Origin: Pseudanabaena sp. lw0831
GTDB lineage: Bacteria; Cyanobacteriota; Cyanobacteriia; Pseudanabaenales; Pseudanabaenaceae
Reading direction: 5' to 3'
NCBI RefSeq assembly: GCF_016584665.1
Contig: NZ_BBJB01000051.1
Coordinates: forward strand, 1-64,000
Length of the DNA stretch: 64,000 nt
Under the pieces are notes generated by a model, which worked only from the letters and a program-made list of their open reading frames with translations, was not told the DNA's origin and did not search any database. Positions 52,487 to 60,165 of this stretch are shown piece by piece (position 1 is the first letter of the stretch; the number at the start of each line of letters is the position of its first letter). The translations under genes and the position numbers were made by a program.

Positions 52487-54016
52487 ATGCAGAATTCACT
52501 AAAAATCAAACTGGTTTCAGGCTCCCATCTTATTACCTTTATCAGCCTTTCTTTAGGATTTAGTGGGTTATTGTTTGGAGCCTCAGCTTGGAATGTCTTT
52601 TCCACATATCAAGCTTTTGACAAAGCGATCGCTAACCAATTTAAATTACAAAATTTGAGCAACCAAATTATTTACTACGATGAAGTGCTAACTATGTCAG
52701 CGCGAATGTACGCTGGGACAGGCGAGCCGAAATGGGAATCTCGTTACAATCAGGTTGTGCCGCAGTTAGAAATCACGCTCAAGCAAATTATCGAACAAAC
52801 TCCAAATACTTATAATGCAAATGCCAAAAAGACTGATGAGGCTAATCTAAAGCTTGTTGATTTGGAGACCAAATCGTTTGAATTAGTTCGTCAAGGCAAA
52901 ACTTCAGAGGCAATGCAGATTTTATCGGGGACTGAGTATGAATCTCTAAAACAAATCTACTCCGATGGCATATTAACAACTCGAAATGCGATATCACTGG
53001 AAACTGAAAACAGCCTCACCCGCTATCGCCAGTTTTTGTTTCAATCTTTGTTGCTTGCAGGATTGAGTTTGCCGATTTTATTAGTAACAGCCACGATCAT
53101 TATTTTGCGAGTTAAGGGGTTTGTACAGGAGCGCAACCAAGCCCAACTTTCTTTACAAGAGTTAAATCAACAACTAGAAACTCGAGTTGAAAAAAGAACC
53201 AAAGATCTAAAGTCAGCTAACTCTAAAATCACCTATTTGAACGAGCAGTTGCAGGAAGAAAACCTGCGAATGAGTTCTGAACTGAATGTGACTCGGCGAT
53301 TACAACAGATGATGCTCCCGCTGGATGAAGAACTGGAAACTATTAAGGAGCTTGATATAGCAGGATTTATGGAACCATCAAATGAAGTTGGTGGGGACTA
53401 TTACGATGTTTTACATCACAATGGGCGAGTCAAAATTGGGATTGGAGATGTCACTGGACATGGTTTAGAAAGTGGTGTTTTGATGATCATGGCTCAAACG
53501 GCAGTGCTGACTATGAGCGTTTTACAGGAAAAAGATCCTATTCGGGTTCTTAAAGCTTTGAACACTGTATTGTATGAAAATGTTACGAGGATGAATTCCG
53601 ACAAAAATATGACGCTTCTGTTACTTGATTATTTTCAAGGAAACCTGAGTTTAGTCGGACAACATGAAGAGGTAATAGTAGTCAGAGCGGATGGGACAGT
53701 AGAGCGCATCGATACCAATGATTTGGGGTTTCCGCTTGGATTAGAGGCTGATATTAGTTCATTTATTATGCAAGCTCAAATCAATCTTAACCCCGAAGAT
53801 ATTGTCGTACTCTATACGGATGGTATCACTGAGGCAGAAAATCCAAATCGCCAGTTTTATGGGCTAGAACGTTTATGTCAGCTTGTTCAAAATCATCGCC
53901 AAGAATCTGCTCAGTCAATTTGTGAAGCTATTATTCAGAATCTCAAGAATTTTATCGGTTTAAGTAGAGTTTATGACGATATAACACTCCTCGTGATCAA
54001 ACAGCTTCAATACTAA
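52487..54016 (+). CDS. Membrane receptor with RsbU-like PP2C phosphatase output
   Basis: A 509-residue protein. Two helices (about 13-35 and 180-205) bracket an extracytoplasmic four-helix sensor. A coiled coil (about 215-275) leads to a SpoIIE/PP2C domain with NEVGGDYYDV, GIGDVTGHGLESGVLMIM and VVLYTDGITEAENP, the metal-binding aspartates of RsbU-type phosphatases. Such proteins dephosphorylate anti-anti-sigma (STAS) partners. The only STAS domain in the window is in the 41204-43342 fusion; a link is speculation. Confidence 0.92.
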   Translation: MQNSLKIKLVSGSHLITFISLSLGFSGLLFGASAWNVFSTYQAFDKAIANQFKLQNLSNQIIYYDEVLTMSARMYAGTGEPKWESRYNQVVPQLEITLKQIIEQTPNTYNANAKKTDEANLKLVDLETKSFELVRQGKTSEAMQILSGTEYESLKQIYSDGILTTRNAISLETENSLTRYRQFLFQSLLLAGLSLPILLVTATIIILRVKGFVQERNQAQLSLQELNQQLETRVEKRTKDLKSANSKITYLNEQLQEENLRMSSELNVTRRLQQMMLPLDEELETIKELDIAGFMEPSNEVGGDYYDVLHHNGRVKIGIGDVTGHGLESGVLMIMAQTAVLTMSVLQEKDPIRVLKALNTVLYENVTRMNSDKNMTLLLLDYFQGNLSLVGQHEEVIVVRADGTVERIDTNDLGFPLGLEADISSFIMQAQINLNPEDIVVLYTDGITEAENPNRQFYGLERLCQLVQNHRQESAQSICEAIIQNLKNFIGLSRVYDDITLLVIKQLQY

Positions 54017-54024
54017 GCTTTATC

Positions 54025-54077
54025 AAAACCCAAGAGAGAGGTGCAGCGCAAAGCTCTGCACCTCTCTCTTGGGTTTT
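54025..54077. terminator. Hairpin terminator, 22-bp perfect arms
   Basis: AAAACCCAAGAGAGAGGTGC(AG) pairs with 54056-54077. Outer arm is the recurrent AAAACCCAA; it follows the phosphatase gene. Confidence 0.88.
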
Positions 54078-54080
54078 ATT

Positions 54081-54109
54081 TGTGAGGCGATGCGAAACAC
54101 CGCCTCACA
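54081..54109. repeat. Decayed hairpin TGTGAGGCG...CGCCTCACA
   Basis: Same arm as the 24548-24592 hairpin, with mutations toward the apex that break two pairs. It ends just before the cpcF stop. Confidence 0.7.
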
Positions 54110-54112
54110 AAC

Positions 54113-54979
54113 TTAATTGCGCGGATTATCTTTTGAGGATTTTTGCCCGATCGCAGATGCTAAGTCCTGAAAACGTCGCGGATCGCCTTCGCCGACTGAA
54201 CTAAGCCGCTCTTCACGCTTGATTTCATAGAGGTGATTGAGAATATTTTGCCAATCATCAGATGTTAGAGGTGATTCTTTTTCTTTAACCGCTGCGCCTT
54301 TTTTAACAATATCCAAATTATTTGGATAAATCTGTTGGAAACTTTGTTGTAAATTCTGCTGAGCAAGCCAAGCACGAGCACGAATCGCCAGAACCTCGTC
54401 GTTACATCCCATCAAATTAAATTGCACTTGAATTTCCGATCGCCATGTCGGATGTCTATTCGCGATCGTAATTGCCAAAGATTCCAAACCTACCACCGCC
54501 GCATAGCGCACGACCCATTCTTCATCTTGCTGGGCGACAAACAACAACGCATCTAAAGCTTCTTCCTGTGCCATCTCACGGAGTTCATCAGGAAACCAAT
54601 GCCATTTCATCATCCCCAATCCTTTGACTGCGGCGCGGCGGACACTCATCGCAAAGTCGGCAGTCGCCACACCAAGCAAAGTTATCAAACCTCTCGGATC
54701 GCCAATGCCAGCTAAAGCGCGGATCGCCCACGATCGCGCTGTGTAGTTATGCATATCCAATAGCTCAAGCAAAGCAGGAACAGCAGGATCTCCTAACTTG
54801 ATCAATCCATCCACCGAAGCGACAGCAGCACCAGGATTGTTATAGCTTAGCGCCTCAATCAAAATGGGGATAGCACCTTCTAATTGAGCATCCGCTAGGT
54901 TTTGGACTGCTTCAAGTAAAAGCTTAGAAGAATCTGCTTCTTCTACAGCCTGTATTAGTTGAGAAAGGCGATCAGTCAT
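54113..54979 (-). CDS. cpcF: Phycocyanin alpha bilin lyase subunit CpcF
   Basis: A 288-residue HEAT-repeat protein. Repeats include SYNNPGAAVASVDGLIKLGD and YTARSWAIRALAGIGDPRGL, then FAMSVRRAAVKGLGMMKW, all typical of CpcF. With CpcE it attaches phycocyanobilin to Cys84 of CpcA. It is the last gene of cpcBAEF on this strand, with a small hairpin between it and cpcE. Confidence 0.92.
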   Translation of the reverse strand: MTDRLSQLIQAVEEADSSKLLLEAVQNLADAQLEGAIPILIEALSYNNPGAAVASVDGLIKLGDPAVPALLELLDMHNYTARSWAIRALAGIGDPRGLITLLGVATADFAMSVRRAAVKGLGMMKWHWFPDELREMAQEEALDALLFVAQQDEEWVVRYAAVVGLESLAITIANRHPTWRSEIQVQFNLMGCNDEVLAIRARAWLAQQNLQQSFQQIYPNNLDIVKKGAAVKEKESPLTSDDWQNILNHLYEIKREERLSSVGEGDPRRFQDLASAIGQKSSKDNPRN

Positions 54980-54987
54980 AGGTTTAA

Positions 54988-55020
54988 AAAGTAGAGAAGC
55001 GCTTTGCGCTTCTCTACTTT
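54988..55020. terminator. Hairpin between cpcE and cpcF, 15-bp perfect arms, loop TTT
   Basis: AAAGTAGAGAAGCGC pairs with 55006-55020; the right arm touches the cpcE stop. It may lower cpcF expression relative to cpcE. Confidence 0.82.
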
Positions 55021-55834
55021 ACAATAAATCATCCATCAGTGCCATGACTCTCACTGCGCCTTCTGTAAGTGCTGGCGGTATCGCAAGAGGAATTTGTTTT
55101 TCTAATAATCCTTTCAGACAAATTAGTTTGAGGCTATTCTCGGCAAGCGTATCGCCGATCGCTTCCGCCGCCGACAAATAACCGATCGCTCCCAAATCTG
55201 ACAGAACTGTGCGGCGCAGTTGTAGGTCGTCATTCGATAGGGCGATGATTAGGCGATCGCCATATTGATTAGCAACCTCTGGCTCCGAAAGTTGATACAT
55301 CGCTCTTGCCGCCGCATATTGCACCTTAGGAATCGGATGCTCCAAAAAAGGCAAAATATCAGGAATTGCTTCTACCGCTCTTAATGTTCCTAATGCTTCC
55401 AGAAAAGCGTCATAGGGATGTTCTGGTTCTGCGTCAGAACTAACTTGGAAATTAGGATTTTTGATTAACTCGAATATATATGGTATGCAGGAATCATCGC
55501 CCAACATTTCTAACGATTGAGCTGCTGCTTCACGCACATAAAAGTCACTGCATTCTAACGACTTGATTAATGCTGGTACTGCCCTGCGATCGCCCAGTTT
55601 CCCCAAAGCTCTTGCCGCGTTGCGCCGTAATGGATACCCTCCCGCCTCAGTGCGATCGGCTTCATCAGCCAAAGCTAAAATCAACAGATCGATCGCTTCT
55701 GGCAAATTTACCCGAAAACGACCTAACCACCAAGCCGCATAAACTCGCAATCCCAAGTCTTCACTCTGGAGATTGATGAGCGCCTGTTCGATTGTTAATT
55801 GATTATCATCTGGAATGCCAGATTCTTCATTCAT
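55019..55834 (-). CDS. cpcE: Phycocyanin alpha bilin lyase subunit CpcE
   Basis: A 271-residue HEAT-repeat protein with the CpcE lines LTIEQALINLQSEDLGLRVY, AAWWLGRF, EADRTEAGGYPLRRNAARAL and SDFYVREAAAQSLEMLGDD. Partner of CpcF in attaching phycocyanobilin to CpcA. PecE is similar, but the adjacent genes are cpcA and cpcB. ATG 55834 was preferred over a GTG 10 codons upstream that runs into repeat DNA. Confidence 0.92.
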   Translation of the reverse strand: MNEESGIPDDNQLTIEQALINLQSEDLGLRVYAAWWLGRFRVNLPEAIDLLILALADEADRTEAGGYPLRRNAARALGKLGDRRAVPALIKSLECSDFYVREAAAQSLEMLGDDSCIPYIFELIKNPNFQVSSDAEPEHPYDAFLEALGTLRAVEAIPDILPFLEHPIPKVQYAAARAMYQLSEPEVANQYGDRLIIALSNDDLQLRRTVLSDLGAIGYLSAAEAIGDTLAENSLKLICLKGLLEKQIPLAIPPALTEGAVRVMALMDDLL

Positions 55835-55867
55835 AGTTTTATTTTGACAGCTATCGTTAGTCACTAA

Positions 55868-56133
55868 AGATCCCCCTCAATCCCCCTTATAAAGGGGGAA
55901 GAAGATAATTTTAATTCTCCCCCCTTTATAAGCCACCGTGTACACACAAGTTTCTCTGTCTACGTTTCAATGTGTTAAGCCCCCTAAATCCCCCAATGCT
56001 GGGGGACTTTGAAAGACTAGAATTTTCTTGTCCCTCCAGAATTGGGGGCTAGGGGGCGATCAATTGTTGACTCGACTAGTTTTTATGACTTGTGTGTACA
56101 CGGTAACTTTATAAGGGGGGCTGGGGGGGATCT
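55868..56133. repeat. Outer C/G-rich inverted-repeat element, interrupted by a second element
   Basis: AGATCCCCCTCAATCCCCC (from 55868) faces CTGGGGGGGATCT (to 56133). This resembles the dispersed GATCCCCCTNAATCCCCCTT repeats common in cyanobacteria. The 410-bp cpcA-cpcE gap is made mostly of this composite and has no gene. Confidence 0.8.
55933..56106. mobile_element. 174-bp inner element with 17-bp inverted ends and 9-bp duplication
   Basis: ACCGTGTACACACAAGT (55935-55951) is inverted at 56088-56104. CTTTATAAG flanks the insert at 55924-55932 and 56107-56115. Inside is another C/G-rich inverted repeat (GCCCCCTAAATCCCCC against GGGGGCTAGGGGGC). No coding capacity. Confidence 0.8.
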
Positions 56134-56195
56134 ATACCCTAAAACGTAAATAGAATAACTTGCTTGTAAAGGTTAGCGCAAAACGCTGTACCTAA

Positions 56196-56233
56196 AAAGC
56201 AAAAAGCACCCCCGAAGAGGTGCTTTTTGCTTT
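56196..56233 (-). terminator. Terminator hairpin after cpcA
   Basis: AAAGCAAAAAGCACC pairs with GGTGCTTTTTGCTTT (56219-56233), loop CCCGAAGA. It lies 11 bp beyond the cpcA stop and would leave cpcEF expressed from read-through. Confidence 0.85.
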
Positions 56234-56244
56234 AAAGCGAAAAA

Positions 56245-56733
56245 TTAGCTAAGTGCATTGATTGCATAGTCAATGTAGGAGTTAGCTTCAACAGCTGAGT
56301 CTCCAGACAAACCATGATTAGCCTTAACATACTTAAGAGCTTCAACATACCAGCTAGGAGAAAGATCGAAGGTGCGGTTGATTTCAGCGATACCAGCAAC
56401 CAAGTAGTCATCCATTGGACCTGTGCCACCAACTACGCAGCAGTATGTAACCATACGGATGTAGTAGCCGATGTCACGTACACACTTGTCTTTGCCAGTT
56501 TGGCTAGAAGCATAGTTAGCACCAGTCATGGAGGTGGTGTAAGGGAACTTGCTGTATACAGCGTTAGCAGCGCCAGAAGCCAAAGATTCAGCCTTTTCGC
56601 TCAAAGCCTTAGCAGCAGCTAGACCAGAGGTAGCTTGACGGAAACGACCGAAAGCAACTTGGGTTTCGGTGGTGCTGAGGAAACGACCTTGAGAATCGGC
56701 GGCGGATACTGCTTCGGTTAAAGGGGTTTTCAT
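56245..56733 (-). CDS. cpcA: C-phycocyanin alpha subunit
   Basis: A 162-residue phycobiliprotein of normal length. Cys84 in [11 protein letters not shown] binds phycocyanobilin, and the C-terminal [11 protein letters not shown] is the phycocyanin alpha ending. It pairs with CpcB into trimers and hexamers of the phycobilisome rod. It follows cpcB by 151 bp. Attachment at Cys84 is done by CpcEF, encoded just downstream. Confidence 0.98.
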   Translation of the reverse strand: MKTPLTEAVSAADSQGRFLSTTETQVAFGRFRQATSGLAAAKALSEKAESLASGAANAVYSKFPYTTSMTGANYASSQTGKDKCVRDIGYYIRMVTYCCVVGGTGPMDDYLVAGIAEINRTFDLSPSWYVEALKYVKANHGLSGDSAVEANSYIDYAINALS

Positions 56734-56884
56734 TGTGAGATGTTCTCCAAAATAATCTTGTTAAGGTAAATACGATCTGATGAAAAATTCATTAATTCAG
56801 TCAGAAAGAAATGGAATCAATCAAAAAACTTAAATTATTCAGTCTTTAGTCCAGTCTATAAAAGTCAAGACTAAGGAAATAAAA

Positions 56885-57403
56885 CTAAGCAACAGCAGCA
56901 GCAGCCTTATCGAAGTAGCTACCGATTTCACTCATAAGAGCGGAACAATCGCCACGGGTTACGCCGTTAGGATCGTTAGCGATCGCGATCGCAGCATCCT
57001 TCATTTTGCCGATACCAACAGCAACTGAAGAACCAGGAGTACCAAGCGCCAAGTAGGTTTCTTTCAAACCATTGAGGCAACGATCTTCCAAGATGCTTGC
57101 ATCGCCAGAATAGATAGCGTAGGTAACATAGCGCAATACGATTTCCATGTCGCGCAAGCAAGCTGCCATACGACGGCTGGTGTAAGCATTTCCACCAGGA
57201 GCGATCAAAGCAGGCTGTTCAGCGAACAAAGCGCGAGCAGCATTAGCAACGATTGCAGAAGAGTTGCTGGTGATGCGGTTTACAGCGTCCAAGCGTTTGC
57301 TGCCATCGGCAACCATTGCACTTAGAGCATCAATTTGAGAAGCACTGATATAAGCGCCTCTGGAATCAGCTTGGGATACTACCTTTGCAAATGCGTCGTA
57401 CAT
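56885..57403 (-). CDS. cpcB: C-phycocyanin beta subunit
   Basis: A 172-residue phycobiliprotein. Chromophore sites are C82 (MAACLRDME) and C153 (GDCSALM); N72 is the methylated Asn in PGGNAYT. The sequence [17 protein letters not shown] separates it from PecB. A GGAG box precedes the ATG. First gene of cpcBAEF; linker genes cpcC/D are not in this window. Confidence 0.98.
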   Translation of the reverse strand: MYDAFAKVVSQADSRGAYISASQIDALSAMVADGSKRLDAVNRITSNSSAIVANAARALFAEQPALIAPGGNAYTSRRMAACLRDMEIVLRYVTYAIYSGDASILEDRCLNGLKETYLALGTPGSSVAVGIGKMKDAAIAIANDPNGVTRGDCSALMSEIGSYFDKAAAAVA

Positions 57404-57960
57404 AATACTGTTATCTCCAGTTTTGTAATTATCTTTTATTTTTTATGTCATCCTCAAACTGATTAAAGTCTGATGGATGATTGACCGATCCAAGCGTTAT
57501 TCTGATGTTTATTTCAGAAAACCTTAGAAAAATCTTTGTTTTAAATAGTTGGAAAAACTCACTCGATTTAGATAAACACTTGTGGTTTTATCAATCTCGC
57601 GCAGTTCAATTTCCTACCTATTTGTTTATACTATGTCGTTGGATCATTTTTTATTACAGATTGTCACAATTTATAAAGGGTTATTTCAATATCTCTTTTT
57701 TATCTCTTTTTTTTAATCGCGAGCAGCAGTCAAATCGATATCAAAAACCTAGAAAGTATTGGCGATAACTTGCTCTGGAAAAGCCTTATAGCTTTTTAAA
57801 CTTAAATGGCATTATGCTGATCGCATTTAGCTAAAGTTATTTGTGCTTAGGGCAAAGGATATACACACCATGAAAGAAAACCTTTTGCCTTAATGCTTCT
57901 AAGCTTTGTTGTATAGCAAGTAGCAATTGCTTACGCTTTGCAAGCCGCATCGCCAAATCG
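57404..57960 (-). promoter_or_regulatory. Upstream region of the cpc operon, no gene seen
   Basis: 557 bp of AT-rich DNA between cpcB and a pseudogene. It should contain the cpc promoter and a long leader. A GATTGTCACAATTTATAAAG segment near 57659 is a possible control site, but I could not assign it to a known light-response box. A plus-strand frame at 57481-57768 begins with TTG and has poor coding character. Confidence 0.4.
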
Positions 57961-58281
57961 CTATGGTGTGCTAACCAATCGCAAAGGCATAATTCTTTCT
58001 AAAACTTGTTCTGCCGATAACAATCGGGTAATGCGTACCTGTGCGATCGCAGGCTTACTATCACTAGACTCACTACTGCTTGGTAATTCTTCTGGGATCA
58101 CTTCTATAGCTTAGATCACCTCTTCAACTTTATAGAGAAGCATTTCCTCTTTTTCGTCAACAAGGTAAACGCCAATGGGAATAATTATGGGCTTGCGTCG
58201 CCATGCCATATCATTCCATAGTCCCGAGACCTCCCATACTCTTCTTAGTTGCCAACCTTGAGACAGAAAAAAATACTTCAT
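57961..58281 (-). pseudogene. Small cyanobacterial conserved gene broken by an in-frame stop
   Basis: ATG 58281 opens 56 codons (MKYFFLSQGWQLRRVWEVSG ... YKVEEVI) to a TAA at 58111-58113. The same frame continues for 48 more codons (AIEVIPEELPSSSES ... LLSAEQVLERIMPLRL) to TAG at 57961. The first part resembles a small cyanobacterial family (MKYFYLTEGW, AWRRKP). Either a recent nonsense mutation or a 56-residue short form. Confidence 0.55.
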
Positions 58282-58341
58282 TCGAGACTCTCTCTGTTTA
58301 CAATATTATTCTTCAAATTTCTCTCTTGGCGACAACTAACT

Positions 58342-58396
58342 ATAGCTAAAAAAGAAAGAGGCGGTGCTTTGCACCGCCTCTTTCTTTTTTAGCTAT
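58342..58396. terminator. Hairpin terminator, 26-bp perfect arms, loop TTT
   Basis: ATAGCTAAAAAAGAAAGAGG... pairs with 58371-58396; apex GCTTTGC. It follows the glyQ stop on the minus strand. Confidence 0.9.
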
Positions 58397-58418
58397 GTTC
58401 CAATTTGCGCTCTAACTT

Positions 58419-59333
58419 TTAAATGGGTAGTGCTAACTCAGCCCCCAAAGGAAAGCCTAGTGCTTCCCTTTGAGCGTAATAGAGCTTGGCAACTTGACGC
58501 GCTAAGTTACGAATCCGTCCGATGTAACGTACCCGCTCAGTCACCGAAATTACACCCCTAGCATCTAACAAATTAAAGGAATGTGAACATTTCAAAACAT
58601 AATCAAAGGCTGGTAATACAAGTTCAGCTTCTAATAAATGTCCTGCTTCTTTCTCGTATTGTAAGAACAATTCAAAGAGCAAATCTGAATCCTGTGGCTT
58701 GCCGCCAAAGTTACCAAAGTTGTAGCCACTATGCTCGACTTCGCCTTGGTGGTGTACTTGTCCATACTTGATGTCGCCTAGCTGTGGGTGAGATCGCCAT
58801 ACAATGTCGTAGATCGAATCCACCCCTTGCAAGTACATGACTAGACGCTCTAGTCCATAGGTGATTTCCGCAGAAACGGGGCGACAGTCTAAGCCGCCAA
58901 CCTGTTGAAAGTAGGTGAATTGGGTGACTTCCATTCCGTCTAGCCAAACTTCCCAACCAACACCCCATGCGCCGAGGGTCGGTGATTCCCAATCATCTTC
59001 GACAAAACGTACATCATGATCGGCAGGATCGATACCGAGATGTTTAAGGCTGTTTAGATATAGATCCAGCACGTCATCGGGCGATGGTTTAAGAATTACC
59101 TGAAATTGATAATAATGTTGCAGGCGGTTAGGATTTTGTCCATAGCGTCCATCGGTGGGGCGGCGGCATGGCTCAACATAGGCAACGCTCCAAGGCTCAG
59201 GGCCGATTGCTCTCAAAAATGTATGCGGACTCATCGTGCCAGCGCCCTTCTCGATGTCGTAGGGTTGAGCAATCAAACATCCGCGATCGCTCCAATATTT
59301 TTGCAACGCCAAAATAACCGACTGAAAATCCAT
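58419..59333 (-). CDS. glyQ: Glycyl-tRNA synthetase alpha subunit
   Basis: A 304-residue class II synthetase subunit for the alpha2-beta2 enzyme. Seen: [53 protein letters not shown] (motif 2), and [19 protein letters not shown] with [14 protein letters not shown] (motif 3). The beta subunit gene glyS is not in the window. Confidence 0.97.
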   Translation of the reverse strand: MDFQSVILALQKYWSDRGCLIAQPYDIEKGAGTMSPHTFLRAIGPEPWSVAYVEPCRRPTDGRYGQNPNRLQHYYQFQVILKPSPDDVLDLYLNSLKHLGIDPADHDVRFVEDDWESPTLGAWGVGWEVWLDGMEVTQFTYFQQVGGLDCRPVSAEITYGLERLVMYLQGVDSIYDIVWRSHPQLGDIKYGQVHHQGEVEHSGYNFGNFGGKPQDSDLLFELFLQYEKEAGHLLEAELVLPAFDYVLKCSHSFNLLDARGVISVTERVRYIGRIRNLARQVAKLYYAQREALGFPLGAELALPI

Positions 59334-59430
59334 GCTGTACTAGGCAATAATACTTTAGACTTTTATCCTATCAGCGATCGTGTCGAAAATCCCCTAAATT
59401 CAGGGCTTTACAGCAAATTCTCGTTATGAA

Positions 59431-59461
59431 GGGTTTGCACCGCCGCAGGCGGTGCAAACCC
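59431..59461. terminator. Hairpin, 14-bp perfect arms, loop GCA
   Basis: GGGTTTGCACCGCC pairs with 59448-59461. Downstream of purE and upstream of glyQ on the minus strand. Confidence 0.85.
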
Positions 59462-59503
59462 CAAGATTGGGTTGCGCTGAAAATTACAAGCCGCGCAAAT
59501 ACA

Positions 59504-60025
59504 TCACATTTGTTGCAAATATTTTTCGCTTCCTAATTCGTCAAGTTTATCTTGCTTTTCCATCACCATATCCGCTAAAGATTTTCGATAGGCACATACC
59601 TTTTGCAGAAGATCAGAGTTGTGACTAGCTAGAATCTGGACTGCTAACAGCCCTGCATTATCAGCATTGCCGATCGCAACTGTCGCCACAGGGATTCCCT
59701 TAGGCATTTGCACAATTGAATAGAGAGAGTCAACACCGCTAAGTTGTCGAGTAGAAACTGGTACACCGATTACAGGCAAAGGGGACAGCGCCGCAACCAT
59801 ACCTGGTAAATGTGCAGCACCACCAGCTCCCGCAATAATTACTTTAATGCCGCGAGTATGGGCTGTTTTGGCAAATTCCACCATTCTTTCGGGTGTGCGG
59901 TGAGCAGAAATAATCGCAACTTCATGGGAAATATCAAATTGTTGGCAAATTGCGATCGCGCCTTGCATGGTAGGTAAGTCAGAGTCGCTGCCCATGATGA
60001 TGCTAACTTGTGGCTGATTTTGCAT
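59504..60025 (-). CDS. purE: N5-carboxyaminoimidazole ribonucleotide mutase
   Basis: A 173-residue class I PurE that moves the carboxyl group to give CAIR in purine synthesis. Seen: SIIMGSDSDLPTMQ, EVAIISAHRTPERMVEF, IAGAGGAAHLPGMVAALSPL and PVIGVPVSTRQLSGVDSLY. The active-site His and Ser are present. Not fused to purK. Confidence 0.97.
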   Translation of the reverse strand: MQNQPQVSIIMGSDSDLPTMQGAIAICQQFDISHEVAIISAHRTPERMVEFAKTAHTRGIKVIIAGAGGAAHLPGMVAALSPLPVIGVPVSTRQLSGVDSLYSIVQMPKGIPVATVAIGNADNAGLLAVQILASHNSDLLQKVCAYRKSLADMVMEKQDKLDELGSEKYLQQM

Positions 60026-60075
60026 GTTTTAGATTTTTTATATAGCTATAGCCACTTATGTTAGGACAAAATCAA

Positions 60076-60124
60076 AACCCCAAAGAGAGTTGCGGCGCAA
60101 AGCGCCGCAACTCTCTTTGGGGTT
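60076..60124. terminator. Hairpin, 23-bp perfect arms, loop AAA, with shared TAGGACAAA flank
   Basis: AACCCCAAAGAGAGTTGCGG... pairs with 60102-60124. TAGGACAAAATCAAAACCC just before it matches the left flank of the 19861 hairpin, but the right-hand partner is missing. Confidence 0.9.
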
Positions 60125-60132
60125 AAAAGACT

Positions 60133-60157
60133 AGTGGCGGCGCAAAGCGCTGTCACT
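60133..60157. repeat. Short imperfect hairpin, loop AAA
   Basis: AGTGGCGGCGC against GCGCTGTCACT with two G-T pairs; apex GCAAAGC. Lies just before the smc stop. Confidence 0.7.
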
Positions 60158-60165
60158 CGCTTACA

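Noticed and set aside
56885-57403. Phycoerythrocyanin beta (PecB)
   Set aside because: The [14 protein letters not shown] region and C153 context match CpcB, and the alpha partner has phycocyanin features.
57650-57690. Known light-response box (L-box or G-box) upstream of cpcB
   Set aside because: A TTGTCACAA-like sequence is present but I could not match a full published direct-repeat consensus, so no regulator is assigned.
57481-57768. 95-codon plus-strand frame upstream of cpcB
   Set aside because: It begins with TTG, is very rich in Phe/Tyr/Arg as expected from random AT-rich DNA, matches nothing I recognise and lies in the cpc promoter/leader region.
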